DNA from: Streptomyces malaysiense
GTDB lineage: Bacteria; Actinomycetota; Actinomycetes; Streptomycetales; Streptomycetaceae
Direction: 5' to 3'
DNA length: 64,000 nucleotides
Assembly: GCF_000980885.2 (NCBI RefSeq)
Contig: NZ_LBDA02000036.1
Location: 62,001-126,000, forward strand
Positions 17,114 through 25,745 of this stretch are shown in pieces (the first letter of the stretch is position 1; the number at the start of each line of letters is the position of its first letter). The notes under the pieces were generated by a model. It worked only from the letters and a program-made list of their open reading frames with translations, ran no database searches and was not told where the DNA came from. The position numbers and the translations under genes are program-made.

Positions 17114-18136
17114 ATGAGCACCCCTCTCCTGTCCGTGCGGGACCTGCACGTCAGCTTCAAGACCGAGGACGGCGTGGTGCGGGCCGTGGACCGGCTCTCC
17201 TTCGACCTGGATCGGGGCAGGACGCTCGGCATCGTGGGCGAGTCCGGCTCGGGCAAGTCGGTGACGAACCTGACCGTCCTCGGCCTGCACAACCCGATGT
17301 TCACCACCGTCGAGGGCGAGATCCTGCTGGACGGGCAGGAGCTCACCACCGCCCGCGAGTCCGAACTGGAGAAGCTGCGCGGCAACAAGGTCGCCATGAT
17401 CTTCCAGGACCCGCTCACCGCGCTCTCCCCGTACTACACCGTGGGCCGGCAGATCGCCGAGCCGTACATGAAGCACAACGGCGCCACCAAGAAGGACGCC
17501 TGGGAACGCGCCGTCGAGATGCTCGGCAAGGTCGGCATCCCCAATCCCCGCCAGCGGGCGAAGGACTACCCGCACCAGTTCTCCGGGGGCATGCGCCAGC
17601 GCGCCATGATCGCCATGGCCCTGATCTGCGACCCCGACCTGCTCATCGCGGACGAACCGACCACCGCGCTCGACGTGACCGTGCAGGCGCAGATTCTCGA
17701 CCTGTTGAAGGACCTGCAACGGGAGTTCGGATCGGGCATCATCTTCATCACCCACGACTTGGGGGTGATCGCCGACATGGCCGACGACATCATGGTGATG
17801 TACGCGGGCAGCGCGGTCGAGCGGGGCACCACCGCACAGGTGCTGCGCTCGCCCCGGCACCCGTACACCTGGGGTCTGCTGAACTCCATGCCGCGCCTGG
17901 ACTCCGACACCGGCGTGCGGCTGTCCCCGATCCTGGGCACTCCGCCCTCCCTGCTCACCCCGCCGTCCGGCTGCCGTTTCCATCCGCGCTGCGCCTTCGC
18001 GGACCGGGTGGCGGGAGCGGGCCGCTGCACCACCGAACGCCCACCGCCGGCCACCGACCGGGCCTCCGCCTGCCATCTGACCGCAGACCAGAAGCGCACC
18101 ATCTTCATCGAGGAGATCAAGCCCCGCCTGGGCTAG
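17114..18136 (+). CDS. bldKD: Oligopeptide ABC importer ATPase (DppD/OppD type), BldKD
   Basis: 340 residues, ATG at 17114 with AGGAGAG six bases upstream and 13 bp after bldKC. Walker A is GESGSGKSV, the Q loop IFQDPLTAL, the signature FSGGMRQR, Walker B LLIADEP, and the H loop THDLG. The C-terminal oligopeptide/dipeptide extension contains the CRFHPRCAFADRVAGAGRC cysteine cluster, which binds an iron-sulfur cluster in some DppD-type ATPases. It powers import together with BldKE. Confidence 0.93.
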   Translation: MSTPLLSVRDLHVSFKTEDGVVRAVDRLSFDLDRGRTLGIVGESGSGKSVTNLTVLGLHNPMFTTVEGEILLDGQELTTARESELEKLRGNKVAMIFQDPLTALSPYYTVGRQIAEPYMKHNGATKKDAWERAVEMLGKVGIPNPRQRAKDYPHQFSGGMRQRAMIAMALICDPDLLIADEPTTALDVTVQAQILDLLKDLQREFGSGIIFITHDLGVIADMADDIMVMYAGSAVERGTTAQVLRSPRHPYTWGLLNSMPRLDSDTGVRLSPILGTPPSLLTPPSGCRFHPRCAFADRVAGAGRCTTERPPPATDRASACHLTADQKRTIFIEEIKPRLG

Positions 18137-18144
18137 GAGGACAC

Positions 18145-19284
18145 ATGAAAGAGGACCTGGTCCTCCCGGCCCAGCGCACGCAGGGCCCCGGTACGGACGG
18201 GGAGCGGCTGCTGGAGGTCAAGGGACTGACCAAGCACTTCCCGGTCAAGGGCGGCTTCCCGATCCGCCGCACCGTCGGGCAGGTGCAGGCCGTGGACGGC
18301 ATCGACCTGACCGTGCACACCGGCGAGAGCTTCGGGCTCGTCGGCGAGTCGGGCTGCGGCAAGTCGACCACGGGCCGGCTGATCACCCGGCTCATGGAGC
18401 CGACCGCCGGCACCGTCACCTATCGCGGCCGGGACATCAGCCACGCCTCGCGCAAGCAGCTGGCGCCGATCCGCTCCGAGATCCAGATGATCTTCCAGGA
18501 CCCGTACTCGTCGCTGAACCCGCGGCAGACCGTCGGCTCCATCATCTCCGGGCCGATGGAGATCAACGGCATCGATCCGCAGGGCGGCCGCGAGAAGCGG
18601 GTCCGTGAGCTCCTGGAGATCGTCGGGCTCAACCCCGAGCACTACAACCGCTTCCCGCACGAGTTCTCCGGCGGCCAGCGCCAGCGCATCGGCGTCGCCC
18701 GCGCGCTCGCTCTGGAGCCGAAGCTGATCGTGGCGGACGAGCCGGTCTCCGCGCTGGACGTCTCCATCCAGGCACAGGTCGTCAACCTGCTCCAGCAGGT
18801 GCAGAACGACCTGGGCATCGCCTTCCTCTTCATCGCCCACGACCTCGCGATCGTGCGGCACTTCTCGCAGCGGGTCGCGGTGATGTACCTCGGCAAGATC
18901 ATCGAGGTGGGCGACCGCGACTCCATCTACACCCGGCCCCGCCACCCCTACACGCACGCCCTGCTGTCCGCTGTGCCCGAGGTCAGCCTCACGGACGAGG
19001 AGACGGGCGGCCGCGAGCGCATCCGCCTCGCCGGTGACGTGCCCTCGCCCATCTCCCCGCCCTCCGGCTGCCGTTTCCGCACCCGCTGCTGGAAGGCGCG
19101 GGACCAGTGCGCGACGGAGGAGCCGGCGCTGGTGCGGATCTCCGGCAACCACGAGGGCCACCTGACGGCGTGCCACTTCCCGGAGGAGCCGACGACCGAG
19201 GGCCGGCAGGAGGACATCGTGCTGGATCCGGCGCTGGCGGCCCTGGAGGAGGCGGCGTCCGACGACGGGGAGGAACGGGCGTGA
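18145..19284 (+). CDS. bldKE: Oligopeptide ABC importer ATPase (DppF/OppF type), BldKE
   Basis: 379 residues, ATG at 18145, eight bases after the bldKD stop, with AGGAGG overlapping that stop. It has Walker A GESGCGKST, signature FSGGQRQR, Walker B LIVADEP and H loop AHDLAIVRHFS. The C-terminal oligo_HPY region has CRFRTRCWKARDQC. A long acidic tail (about 40 residues) extends past the usual OppF end. A 263-bp stretch (18511-18773) is identical in every base to the paralogue at 21134-21396, while flanking parts of the two genes differ at many positions. Confidence 0.93.
   Translation: MKEDLVLPAQRTQGPGTDGERLLEVKGLTKHFPVKGGFPIRRTVGQVQAVDGIDLTVHTGESFGLVGESGCGKSTTGRLITRLMEPTAGTVTYRGRDISHASRKQLAPIRSEIQMIFQDPYSSLNPRQTVGSIISGPMEINGIDPQGGREKRVRELLEIVGLNPEHYNRFPHEFSGGQRQRIGVARALALEPKLIVADEPVSALDVSIQAQVVNLLQQVQNDLGIAFLFIAHDLAIVRHFSQRVAVMYLGKIIEVGDRDSIYTRPRHPYTHALLSAVPEVSLTDEETGGRERIRLAGDVPSPISPPSGCRFRTRCWKARDQCATEEPALVRISGNHEGHLTACHFPEEPTTEGRQEDIVLDPALAALEEAASDDGEERA
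18511..18773 (+). repeat. 263-bp tract identical to inverted copy at 21134-21396
   Basis: Reading bldKE from 18511 (TCGCTGAACCCGCGGCAG...) to 18773 (...TCTCCATCCAGGC) against the reverse complement of 21396 down to 21134, I find no difference, third codon positions included. The match breaks immediately on both sides. It covers the region between the Q loop and Walker B. Confidence 0.92.
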
Positions 19285-19320
19285 CGACGGGGGGCGGGCC
19301 CGTCCGTGTGACCTTCGCGG

Positions 19321-20064
19321 TCAGGCGGCGGGCGTCGCCACGGTGATGATCTCGGGGGCGGCGGGCGTCAGCGGCCGGCCGTCCCAGTCGCCGTACTGCT
19401 CCACGACGGCGAGCCCCGCCGCCGCGAGGAAGCCGGCCAGCGAGCCGGGGTCCAGGAAGCGCAGCACGCTGCGGCTGACGCGGGGGACGGGCCAGCGGTC
19501 GCTCTCGTAGGTCTCCGTGAACCGCACCCGGTCACCCTGCGGGCCGCCGTCCAGCACCTCGTGCGTGACCCGTACGGGGGTCCCGTCGGCGGCGACGGCC
19601 TCGTACGCCCGGTCAGGCGTCCAGCGCTCCCAGGCCCGCGCGGCGGGGTTCCTGACCTCGAACACGAACCGCCCGCCGGGGCGCAGCGCCTCGCGCACGG
19701 CCCGCAGGCAGCCGCGGATCTCCTCGTCCCCGACCAGCGCCTGGAAGGCGTGCCCGGTCATCACGACGAGGTCGAACTCCGGGTCCCACCGGCGCACCCG
19801 GGTGTCCCCGAGCACCCACTCCACGTCCTGCCCGGCCGCGCGGGCCTGCACGAGCATGGCGGCGGCCGGATCCAGCCCCATCAGCCGCCCTCGGTGCCCC
19901 TCGGCCCGAGCCCTGCGCAGCAACTGCCCGGTACCGCAACCGATATCGAGCACATCGCCCGCCCGCCGGACGAGCCCCAGATAGAAGTCGTCGCCCGGCC
20001 CCCAGGGGTTGAGGCTGTCGTACAACGCGGCGAGCGAAAGATCAGCGAACGAGTGATCCACCAC
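19321..20064 (-). CDS. Class I SAM-dependent methyltransferase
   Basis: About 247 residues if translation starts at the GTG at 20064 (or GTG at 20061), giving a VVDHSFADLSLAALYDSLNPW N-terminus usual in this family; the open frame extends to 20145 but would run into the divergent gene. Motif I is VLDIGCGTGQLLRRA, motif II/III LMGLDPAAAMLVQARA, and FDLVVMTGHAFQAL and LRPGGRFVFEVRNP complete the fold. The substrate is unknown; the family includes small-molecule methyltransferases. It is divergently paired with the VOC gene and lies between two oligopeptide importer operons. Confidence 0.85.
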   Translation of the reverse strand: MVDHSFADLSLAALYDSLNPWGPGDDFYLGLVRRAGDVLDIGCGTGQLLRRARAEGHRGRLMGLDPAAAMLVQARAAGQDVEWVLGDTRVRRWDPEFDLVVMTGHAFQALVGDEEIRGCLRAVREALRPGGRFVFEVRNPAARAWERWTPDRAYEAVAADGTPVRVTHEVLDGGPQGDRVRFTETYESDRWPVPRVSRSVLRFLDPGSLAGFLAAAGLAVVEQYGDWDGRPLTPAAPEIITVATPAA

Positions 20065-20143
20065 CGCGGCAGTGTGCCATACCTTGCTGGACGGCACACG
20101 TGAATTGGAGCGATGTGCCCTGAGGGGGGAGGGGAGTTGGGGC

Positions 20144-20527
20144 ATGCTGCACCACGTCGAGCTGTGGGTTCCGGATCTGGACCGGGCGGTCGTCTCCTGG
20201 GGGTGGCTGCTGGGCTCCCTCGGCTGGGAGCCGTACCAGGAATGGCCCGCCGGCCGCAGCTGGCGGCTGGGGGAGACCTATCTCGTGGTCGAGCGGTCGC
20301 CCGCGCTGCGGCCCGGCGCCGGGCACGACCGGATGCGGCCGGGACTCAACCATCTGGCCTTCCGGGCCCCGGGGAGGGGGGCCGTCGACGCCCTCGCCGA
20401 CCAGGCGCCCGCGCACGGCTGGACCCCGCTGTTCCCCGAGCGGCATCCCTACGCCGGAGGTCCCGGGCACTACGCCGTCTATCTGGAGGACGCGGACGGG
20501 TTCGAGGCGGAGGTCGTCGCCGGCTGA
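20144..20527 (+). CDS. VOC (glyoxalase/bleomycin-resistance) family protein
   Basis: 127 residues, ATG at 20144 after a GGGGAG ribosome binding site. It starts with LHHVELWVPDLDRAV, a typical first beta-alpha module, and ends with GHYAVYLEDADGFEAEVVA, where the terminal glutamate of the VOC metal site lies. HHVEL at the start and LNHLAF in the middle supply the histidines. Members bind metals or small ligands (glyoxalases, dioxygenases, drug-binding proteins); the reaction here is not predictable. Confidence 0.85.
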   Translation: MLHHVELWVPDLDRAVVSWGWLLGSLGWEPYQEWPAGRSWRLGETYLVVERSPALRPGAGHDRMRPGLNHLAFRAPGRGAVDALADQAPAHGWTPLFPERHPYAGGPGHYAVYLEDADGFEAEVVAG

Positions 20528-20550
20528 GCACCGGGGGGCCGGGTACGGCG

Positions 20551-20581
20551 AAGGCCCGCGTCTTGGGGAGACGCGGGCCTT
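20551..20581. terminator. Bidirectional terminator, VOC gene / paralogous importer operon
   Basis: Perfect arms AAGGCCCGCGTCT (20551-20563) and AGACGCGGGCCTT (20569-20581) with loop TGGGG. It lies 24 bp after the VOC stop and 93 bp beyond the end of the convergent ATPase gene. Confidence 0.88.
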
Positions 20582-20673
20582 CTGTTCCCGTGGAGCGGAC
20601 GTTCGGGTGGCTCGGGTCAATGGGCCGGTGAAGTCCGTTCCGGCGAGGGAGCGGCCGACGGAAAAGGGGTGTG

Positions 20674-21717
20674 TCAGGCCGCCGCCTCGGGGTCCTTGGC
20701 AAGACGCGGAGCCGGGATGGTCTCCGGCGCCTCAGGATAGTGGCACGCCGTGAGGTGGCCGGGCTTGTTGCCCTCGACCTGGACCAGCGGCGGCGCGTCC
20801 GTCGCGCACTTCTCGGTCGCCTTCCAGCAGCGGGTGCGGAAGCGGCAGCCGGAGGGCGGGTTGATGGGCGAGGGCACGTCGCCGACCAGGCGGATGCGCT
20901 CGCGCGGCTCCTCGTCCACCGTCGCCTCGGGCACCGCGGACAGCAGCGCCCGGGTGTAGGGGTGACGCGGGTTGTCGTACAGGTCCTCGCGGTCGGCGAT
21001 CTCCATGATCTTGCCGAGGTACATCACCGCGACGCGCTGCGAGAAGTGCCGCACGATCGCGAGGTCGTGGGCGATGAAGACGAAGGCGATGCCCAGCTCC
21101 CGCTGGACCTTCTGGAGCAGGTTGACGACCTGCGCCTGGATGGAGACGTCCAGCGCGGAGACCGGCTCGTCCGCCACGATCAGCTTCGGCTCCAGAGCGA
21201 GCGCGCGGGCGACGCCGATGCGCTGGCGCTGGCCGCCGGAGAACTCGTGCGGGAAGCGGTTGTAGTGCTCGGGGTTGAGCCCGACGATCTCCAGGAGCTC
21301 ACGGACCCGCTTCTCGCGGCCGCCCTGCGGATCGATGCCGTTGATCTCCATCGGCCCGGAGATGATGGAGCCGACGGTCTGCCGCGGGTTCAGCGAGGCG
21401 TACGGGTCCTGGAAGATCATCTGGATCTCGGACCTGATCGGCGCCAGCTGCTTGCGGCCCGCGTGCGTGATGTCCTGGCCCTGGTACTTGATCGTGCCGG
21501 CGGTCGGCTCCATGAGCCGGGTGATCAGCCGGCCCGTGGTCGACTTGCCACAGCCCGACTCGCCGACGAGGCCCAGGCTCTCGCCCGCGGAGACCTGGAA
21601 GTCCAGCCCGTCCACGGCCTGCACGGCGCCGACGGTCCGCCGGATCGGGAAGCCGCCCTTGATGGGGAAGTGCTTCGTCAGCCCGGAGACGTCCAGGAGG
21701 GGGTTCGTGTTGCTCAT
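20674..21717 (-). CDS. Oligopeptide ABC importer ATPase, paralogue of BldKE
   Basis: 347 residues, ATG at 21717. Walker A GESGCGKST, signature FSGGQRQR, Walker B LIVADEP and the CRFRTRCWKATEKC cluster are all present. It lacks the long acidic tail of BldKE. It is the last gene of a minus-strand operon with the same order as bldK (permease, binding protein, permease, two ATPases). The central 263 bp match bldKE exactly, while the N-terminus (MSNTNPLLDVSGLTKHFPIKGG) and C-terminus have diverged, which suggests gene conversion. Confidence 0.92.
   Translation of the reverse strand: MSNTNPLLDVSGLTKHFPIKGGFPIRRTVGAVQAVDGLDFQVSAGESLGLVGESGCGKSTTGRLITRLMEPTAGTIKYQGQDITHAGRKQLAPIRSEIQMIFQDPYASLNPRQTVGSIISGPMEINGIDPQGGREKRVRELLEIVGLNPEHYNRFPHEFSGGQRQRIGVARALALEPKLIVADEPVSALDVSIQAQVVNLLQKVQRELGIAFVFIAHDLAIVRHFSQRVAVMYLGKIMEIADREDLYDNPRHPYTRALLSAVPEATVDEEPRERIRLVGDVPSPINPPSGCRFRTRCWKATEKCATDAPPLVQVEGNKPGHLTACHYPEAPETIPAPRLAKDPEAAA
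21134..21396 (-). repeat. 263-bp tract identical to inverted copy in bldKE
   Basis: Partner of 18511-18773, in opposite orientation, about 2.4 kb away. The two copies form an imperfect inverted repeat that flanks the end of bldKE, the methyltransferase, the VOC gene and the end of this ATPase gene. Confidence 0.92.
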
Positions 21718-21742
21718 GATCGTGAAGTCCCGTCTGCGTCCG

Positions 21743-22780
21743 TCAGTTGTGCCGGGTCGCGGCGAAGTCGGCGAAGAGTTCCTGCTTCTGCTCGGTGGTG
21801 AGGTGGCAGGCCGAACCCCGGCCGTCCACGATCTCCAGCAGAGGGCGCTCGCTTGAGCACTTGCCGCCCGACACCTTCTCGGCGAAGGCGCAGCGCGGGT
21901 GGAAGCGACAGCCGGACGGCGGGTTGAGCAGCGACGGCGGCGCACCCGGGATCGGCGTCAGCGGCACGTCGACCGGGCCGGTCAGGCTCGGCATCGAGTT
22001 CAGCAGGCCCAGCGTGTAGGGGTGCTGCGGGTCCCGCAGGACCTCCTTCTTGGTGCCGCGCTCCACGCACCGGCCGCCGTACATCACCAGCACGTCGTCG
22101 GCGATGTCCGCGATCACGCCCAGGTCGTGGGTGATGAAGATGATCGCGGTACCGAACTCCTGCTGGAGATCCTTGAGCAGGTCCATGATCTGCGCCTGCA
22201 CGGTCACGTCGAGGGCCGTGGTCGGCTCGTCGGCGATCAGCAGCTCGGGGTCGCAGACCAGCGCCATGGCGATCATCGCGCGCTGGCGCATACCGCCGGA
22301 GAACTGGTGCGGGTAGTCGTCCACCCGCATGTCCGGCTGCGGGATCCCGACCCGGCGCAGCATCTCGATGGCGCGCTTGCGGGCCTCGGCCTTGCCGCAG
22401 CCCGTGTGCTTCCGGTAGGTCTCGGCGATCTGGATGCCGACCGTGTGGTACGGCGACAGCGAGGCCAGCGCGTCCTGGAAGATCATGGACATCTTGTTGC
22501 CGCGCAGCCGCTCCATCTCACGCTCGGTGGCGGTGAGCAGCTCCTGGCCGTCGAGGAGGATCTCGCCCTCGATCGACGTGCGGGCCGGGTCGTGCAGGCC
22601 GAGGATGGTCAGGTTGGTGACCGACTTGCCGGAGCCCGACTCGCCCACGATGCCGAGCGTCTGACCCTTAATCAGGTCGAAGCTGAGACCGTCGACGGCC
22701 TTGACGACGCCGTCCTCGGTCGAGAAGTGGACCTTTAGGTCCTTGATCGAGAGGAACGGCTGCTGATCGGTGCTCGTCAC
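21743..22780 (-). CDS. Oligopeptide ABC importer ATPase, paralogue of BldKD
   Basis: 345 residues. GTG at 22780 has AGGAG seven bases upstream. It contains GESGSGKSV (Walker A), FSGGMRQR (signature), LLIADEP (Walker B) and CRFHPRCAFAEKVSGGKC near the C-terminus. It aligns with BldKD throughout (for example FSTEDGVVKAVDGLSFDL against FKTEDGVVRAVDRLSFDL). It lies 25 bp upstream of the second ATPase gene. Confidence 0.92.
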   Translation of the reverse strand: MTSTDQQPFLSIKDLKVHFSTEDGVVKAVDGLSFDLIKGQTLGIVGESGSGKSVTNLTILGLHDPARTSIEGEILLDGQELLTATEREMERLRGNKMSMIFQDALASLSPYHTVGIQIAETYRKHTGCGKAEARKRAIEMLRRVGIPQPDMRVDDYPHQFSGGMRQRAMIAMALVCDPELLIADEPTTALDVTVQAQIMDLLKDLQQEFGTAIIFITHDLGVIADIADDVLVMYGGRCVERGTKKEVLRDPQHPYTLGLLNSMPSLTGPVDVPLTPIPGAPPSLLNPPSGCRFHPRCAFAEKVSGGKCSSERPLLEIVDGRGSACHLTTEQKQELFADFAATRHN

Positions 22781-22827
22781 GGGGACGCTCCTGGGGGTGA
22801 TGCGAGGGGTCGGGAATGGGGCGGAGG

Positions 22828-23808
22828 TCAGGCGAGCCGGATCCGCGGGTCGATAAGGGCGTAGACGGCGTCCACGATGATGTTGAAGACCACGATCGCA
22901 CTGGCGGACAGCAGCGTGACACCGAGCACCATGGGCAGGTCGCTCTGGTCCACCGCCTTCAGCGCGAGCCGGCCCACACCCTGGAGGCTGAAGACGGTCT
23001 CGGTGATGATCGCGCCGCCGATGAGTGTGGCGAGGTCGATACCGAAGATGGTGACGATCGGACCCATCGCGCCGCGCCAGGCGAACCGGAAGAAGACACT
23101 GCGACGGGACAGACCCTTGGCGCGGGCCGTGCGCACGTAGTCCTCGCTCAGCGTCTCCACCAGCTGGGAGCGCGACATACGCGTGTAGTTGGCGGTCCAG
23201 ATCAGCGCCAGCACCAGCCAGGGCAGCAGCAGGCCGGAGGCCCACTCGGCCGGGTTGTCGGTGAGCGGAGTGTACGACGGGTTGTTCAGGATGCCGAGCT
23301 TCGCGACGAGGAAGTACATCGCGATGTAGCCGACGAAGTAGATCTGCAGCGAGGAGGCGATCAGCGAGCCGGAGCTGGCGACCTTGTCCTGCCACTTACC
23401 CTGCTTGACGGCGGCGATCATGCCCGCGCCCACGCCGAAGATGATGAAGACGACGGCGGAACCGAAGGCCAGCGAGAGCGTCAGCGGCAGCCGGTCCAGG
23501 ATGGTGCCGAGGACGGGCTGGCGGTTGGCGAACGAGTAGCCGAGGCAGGGCGCGGGGCAGTTGCCGAAGTCGCCGTAGCTGCGGCCGACGAAGATGCCCT
23601 TCAGCCAGTACCAGTACTGGACCGGGACCGGGTGGTCGATGCCCAGGTTGTGCCGGACCTGCTTGAGCATGTCGGGCGTGCAGTTCTTGCCGCACGACAT
23701 CATGGCGGGGTCACGCGGAATGGCGTAGAAGAGCCAGAAGGTGACGGCGCTGATGACCAGCAGGATGACCAGCGCGCCGAGGGTTCGGCGAACAAGGAAG
23801 CGGAGCAT
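22828..23808 (-). CDS. Oligopeptide ABC importer permease (DppB type), paralogue of BldKC
   Basis: 326 residues, the same length as BldKC, ATG at 23808. It opens with MLRFLVRRTLGALVILLVIS and AIPRDPAMMSCGKNC, keeping the paired external cysteines (SCGKNC, CPAPCLGYS) seen in BldKC. Its EAA loop is EDYVRTARAKGLSRRSVFFRFAW. It pairs with the permease at 25746-26774. Confidence 0.92.
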   Translation of the reverse strand: MLRFLVRRTLGALVILLVISAVTFWLFYAIPRDPAMMSCGKNCTPDMLKQVRHNLGIDHPVPVQYWYWLKGIFVGRSYGDFGNCPAPCLGYSFANRQPVLGTILDRLPLTLSLAFGSAVVFIIFGVGAGMIAAVKQGKWQDKVASSGSLIASSLQIYFVGYIAMYFLVAKLGILNNPSYTPLTDNPAEWASGLLLPWLVLALIWTANYTRMSRSQLVETLSEDYVRTARAKGLSRRSVFFRFAWRGAMGPIVTIFGIDLATLIGGAIITETVFSLQGVGRLALKAVDQSDLPMVLGVTLLSASAIVVFNIIVDAVYALIDPRIRLA

Positions 23809-23862
23809 GGGGCGTGACTTTCCGGACGGGGCGCCGTCGCCGGGATAGGGGGGTGGGCCGTA

Positions 23863-23891
23863 GGGGGGCGGCCAGATCGTGGCCGCCCCCC
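23863..23891 (-). other. Perfect 12-bp hairpin between binding-protein and permease genes
   Basis: GGGGGGCGGCCA (23863-23874) pairs with TGGCCGCCCCCC (23880-23891) around a five-base loop. It lies 17 bp after the binding-protein stop on the minus strand and has no T-run. Position and loop size match the hairpin at 16048-16086 in the bldK operon, but the stem sequence is different. Confidence 0.8.
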
Positions 23892-23907
23892 GGTGGGTAC
23901 TGCGCGG

Positions 23908-25665
23908 TTACTTCATCGCGTACAGCTTGGTGAGCATGAGGCAGGTGTTGCCCGGGTCGTAGACGGCGCCGCCGACCTTGGAGCCGTGCATCCAGTTACG
24001 GATGGAGTGGTAGTCCGGGACCACCGGCGCGAGCTCCATGATCTGGCGGTCGACCTCGCCCCAGGCCTTGTTGGCCTGCGTGACGTCCGTGAGCTTCGCC
24101 GCGGCGTCGATCGCCTTGTTGACGCCCGGGTCGTTGAGCTGGGCGTAGTTGCTGCGGCCGTCACCGATGTTCTTGCCGTCCCAGCAGGGGTAGAACACGG
24201 AGTAGCCGTTCGGCCAGTCCGGGCTCCAGCCGGCGGCGAAGAGGTCGAACGTGTTGTCGACCTTGCCGATCTGGGTGTAGAAGGTCGACTTGTCGACCTG
24301 CTTGTTGACGACCTGGAAGCCGGCCGCCTCCAGCGCGTTCTTGATGGCGACGGCGCTCTTCACCGCGGTGTCCGAGGCCTGGTAGGCGATGACCAGCTTC
24401 TGGCCGACCTTGCCGGCCTCCTTCAGCAGGGCCTTCGCCTTGACCGGGTCGCCACCGGGCTTCTTCTCGGTGCCGTAGAGGTCGAAGTGCTCGTAGCCGG
24501 GGGTGACCGGGCTGAGGATCGTGGTCGCGAGCGCGCTGCTGGCCGCGCCGCCGCGGATGGTCTGGAGCTGCTGGTGCGGCCAGGCGTAGTTGATGGCCTG
24601 GCGGACCTTGAGGTCCTTGATCCGGGTCATGTTGATCGGCCAGTAGTAGGTGACCGTGTCGATCTGGGTCAGGACGCGCTTCTTCAGCGTGGCGTTGGTC
24701 ATGACCTGCGCCATGCGCTCGGGCGCGACCTCGTTGAAGATCGACATCGCGTACTGGTCGTTGCCCTTGTCCGCGATGTAGCGGTCGGTGGAGGCGACGA
24801 GCTCGAAGCCGAACTGGAAGACGTACTTGTCCGGGTAGGCGTTGCGGATCGGGTCCGTCTTCGGGTCCCAGTGCTCGTTGCGCACGTAGGTCAGCGACTT
24901 GCCGATGTCACGGTTGCCGATCCGGTACGGACCGAGCGCGAACGGCTGCTTGTCGTACTTCTCCTTCGTGTCCTTCTTCTTGTTCACGAAGCTGTAGCCC
25001 GGCATGGCGAGCGTGTAGTTGAAGTCCGTGCGGGCCTCGGTCAGGTTGAAGGTGACCGTGTTGCCGGAGATCTCGAGCGAGTCGAGGTGCTTGCCGTCGT
25101 AGGGGCCCTTGTACTTGTCGCCGCCGACCAGCCACTGCTGCACGTAGCGCGGGCCCTCGGTCACGAAGGACGCGAAGAGGCGCTCGAAGGTGTGGCGGAC
25201 GTCGTCCATGGAGAGGGCGGAACCGTCCTCCCACTTGATGCCGTCCTTGATGGTGAACGTCCAGGTCTTGCCGCCGTTCTTCATGGTGCCGGCGTCCGTG
25301 GCGACGTCACCGACGAGGACGGCGGCGCCCTTGTCGTCCACCTTGTAGCCGGTCAGTCCACGCAGGATCGGGCGGCTGATGGCGCCCTCGGTCGAGACGT
25401 AGACCTGCGCCGGGTCCATGTGGTCCATGTCGAACTGGTCGAGCGAGTAGAGCGTGCCGCCCTTGACCGCGCCCTTGACCTCGGGGGCCGGACCCGTCGA
25501 GTCGGCCTTGGTGCCGACCGGGATGTTCACGGTCTTGGCCTGGCTCATCGACGGGACGTTCTTGTCGGTGGAGCCCTTGTCGCCGCTGCTGCAGGCGCTC
25601 AGCACGGTCGTGGAGGCTGCGGCCACACCGGTGGCGATCAGGAAGTTTCTACGTGAAAAAGACAT
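23908..25665 (-). CDS. Oligopeptide-binding lipoprotein with Tat signal, paralogue of BldKB
   Basis: 585 residues, ATG at 25665. The N-terminus has a twin-arginine motif (SRRNFLIA, R5-R6), a mild hydrophobic core and a lipobox (VLSAC, C25), so it appears to be a Tat-exported lipoprotein. BldKB itself has no twin arginine. The mature sequence is the family 5 solute-binding fold and aligns with BldKB (DSTGPAPEVKGAVKGGTLY against DSTGPAPAVPGAKNGGSME; VRHTFERLFASFVTEGPRYVQQWL against VRQTFERLFAPFINQGPTYIQQWL). It should capture an oligopeptide for the operon's importer. Confidence 0.92.
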   Translation of the reverse strand: MSFSRRNFLIATGVAAASTTVLSACSSGDKGSTDKNVPSMSQAKTVNIPVGTKADSTGPAPEVKGAVKGGTLYSLDQFDMDHMDPAQVYVSTEGAISRPILRGLTGYKVDDKGAAVLVGDVATDAGTMKNGGKTWTFTIKDGIKWEDGSALSMDDVRHTFERLFASFVTEGPRYVQQWLVGGDKYKGPYDGKHLDSLEISGNTVTFNLTEARTDFNYTLAMPGYSFVNKKKDTKEKYDKQPFALGPYRIGNRDIGKSLTYVRNEHWDPKTDPIRNAYPDKYVFQFGFELVASTDRYIADKGNDQYAMSIFNEVAPERMAQVMTNATLKKRVLTQIDTVTYYWPINMTRIKDLKVRQAINYAWPHQQLQTIRGGAASSALATTILSPVTPGYEHFDLYGTEKKPGGDPVKAKALLKEAGKVGQKLVIAYQASDTAVKSAVAIKNALEAAGFQVVNKQVDKSTFYTQIGKVDNTFDLFAAGWSPDWPNGYSVFYPCWDGKNIGDGRSNYAQLNDPGVNKAIDAAAKLTDVTQANKAWGEVDRQIMELAPVVPDYHSIRNWMHGSKVGGAVYDPGNTCLMLTKLYAMK

Positions 25666-25745
25666 GCTGAGCCTGCCTATAGGGTTCGATTCGGACGGTC
25701 GTAACCAGCCGGACGCCATCGAGCCGGGCCGGGTGGAAGGAAGTG

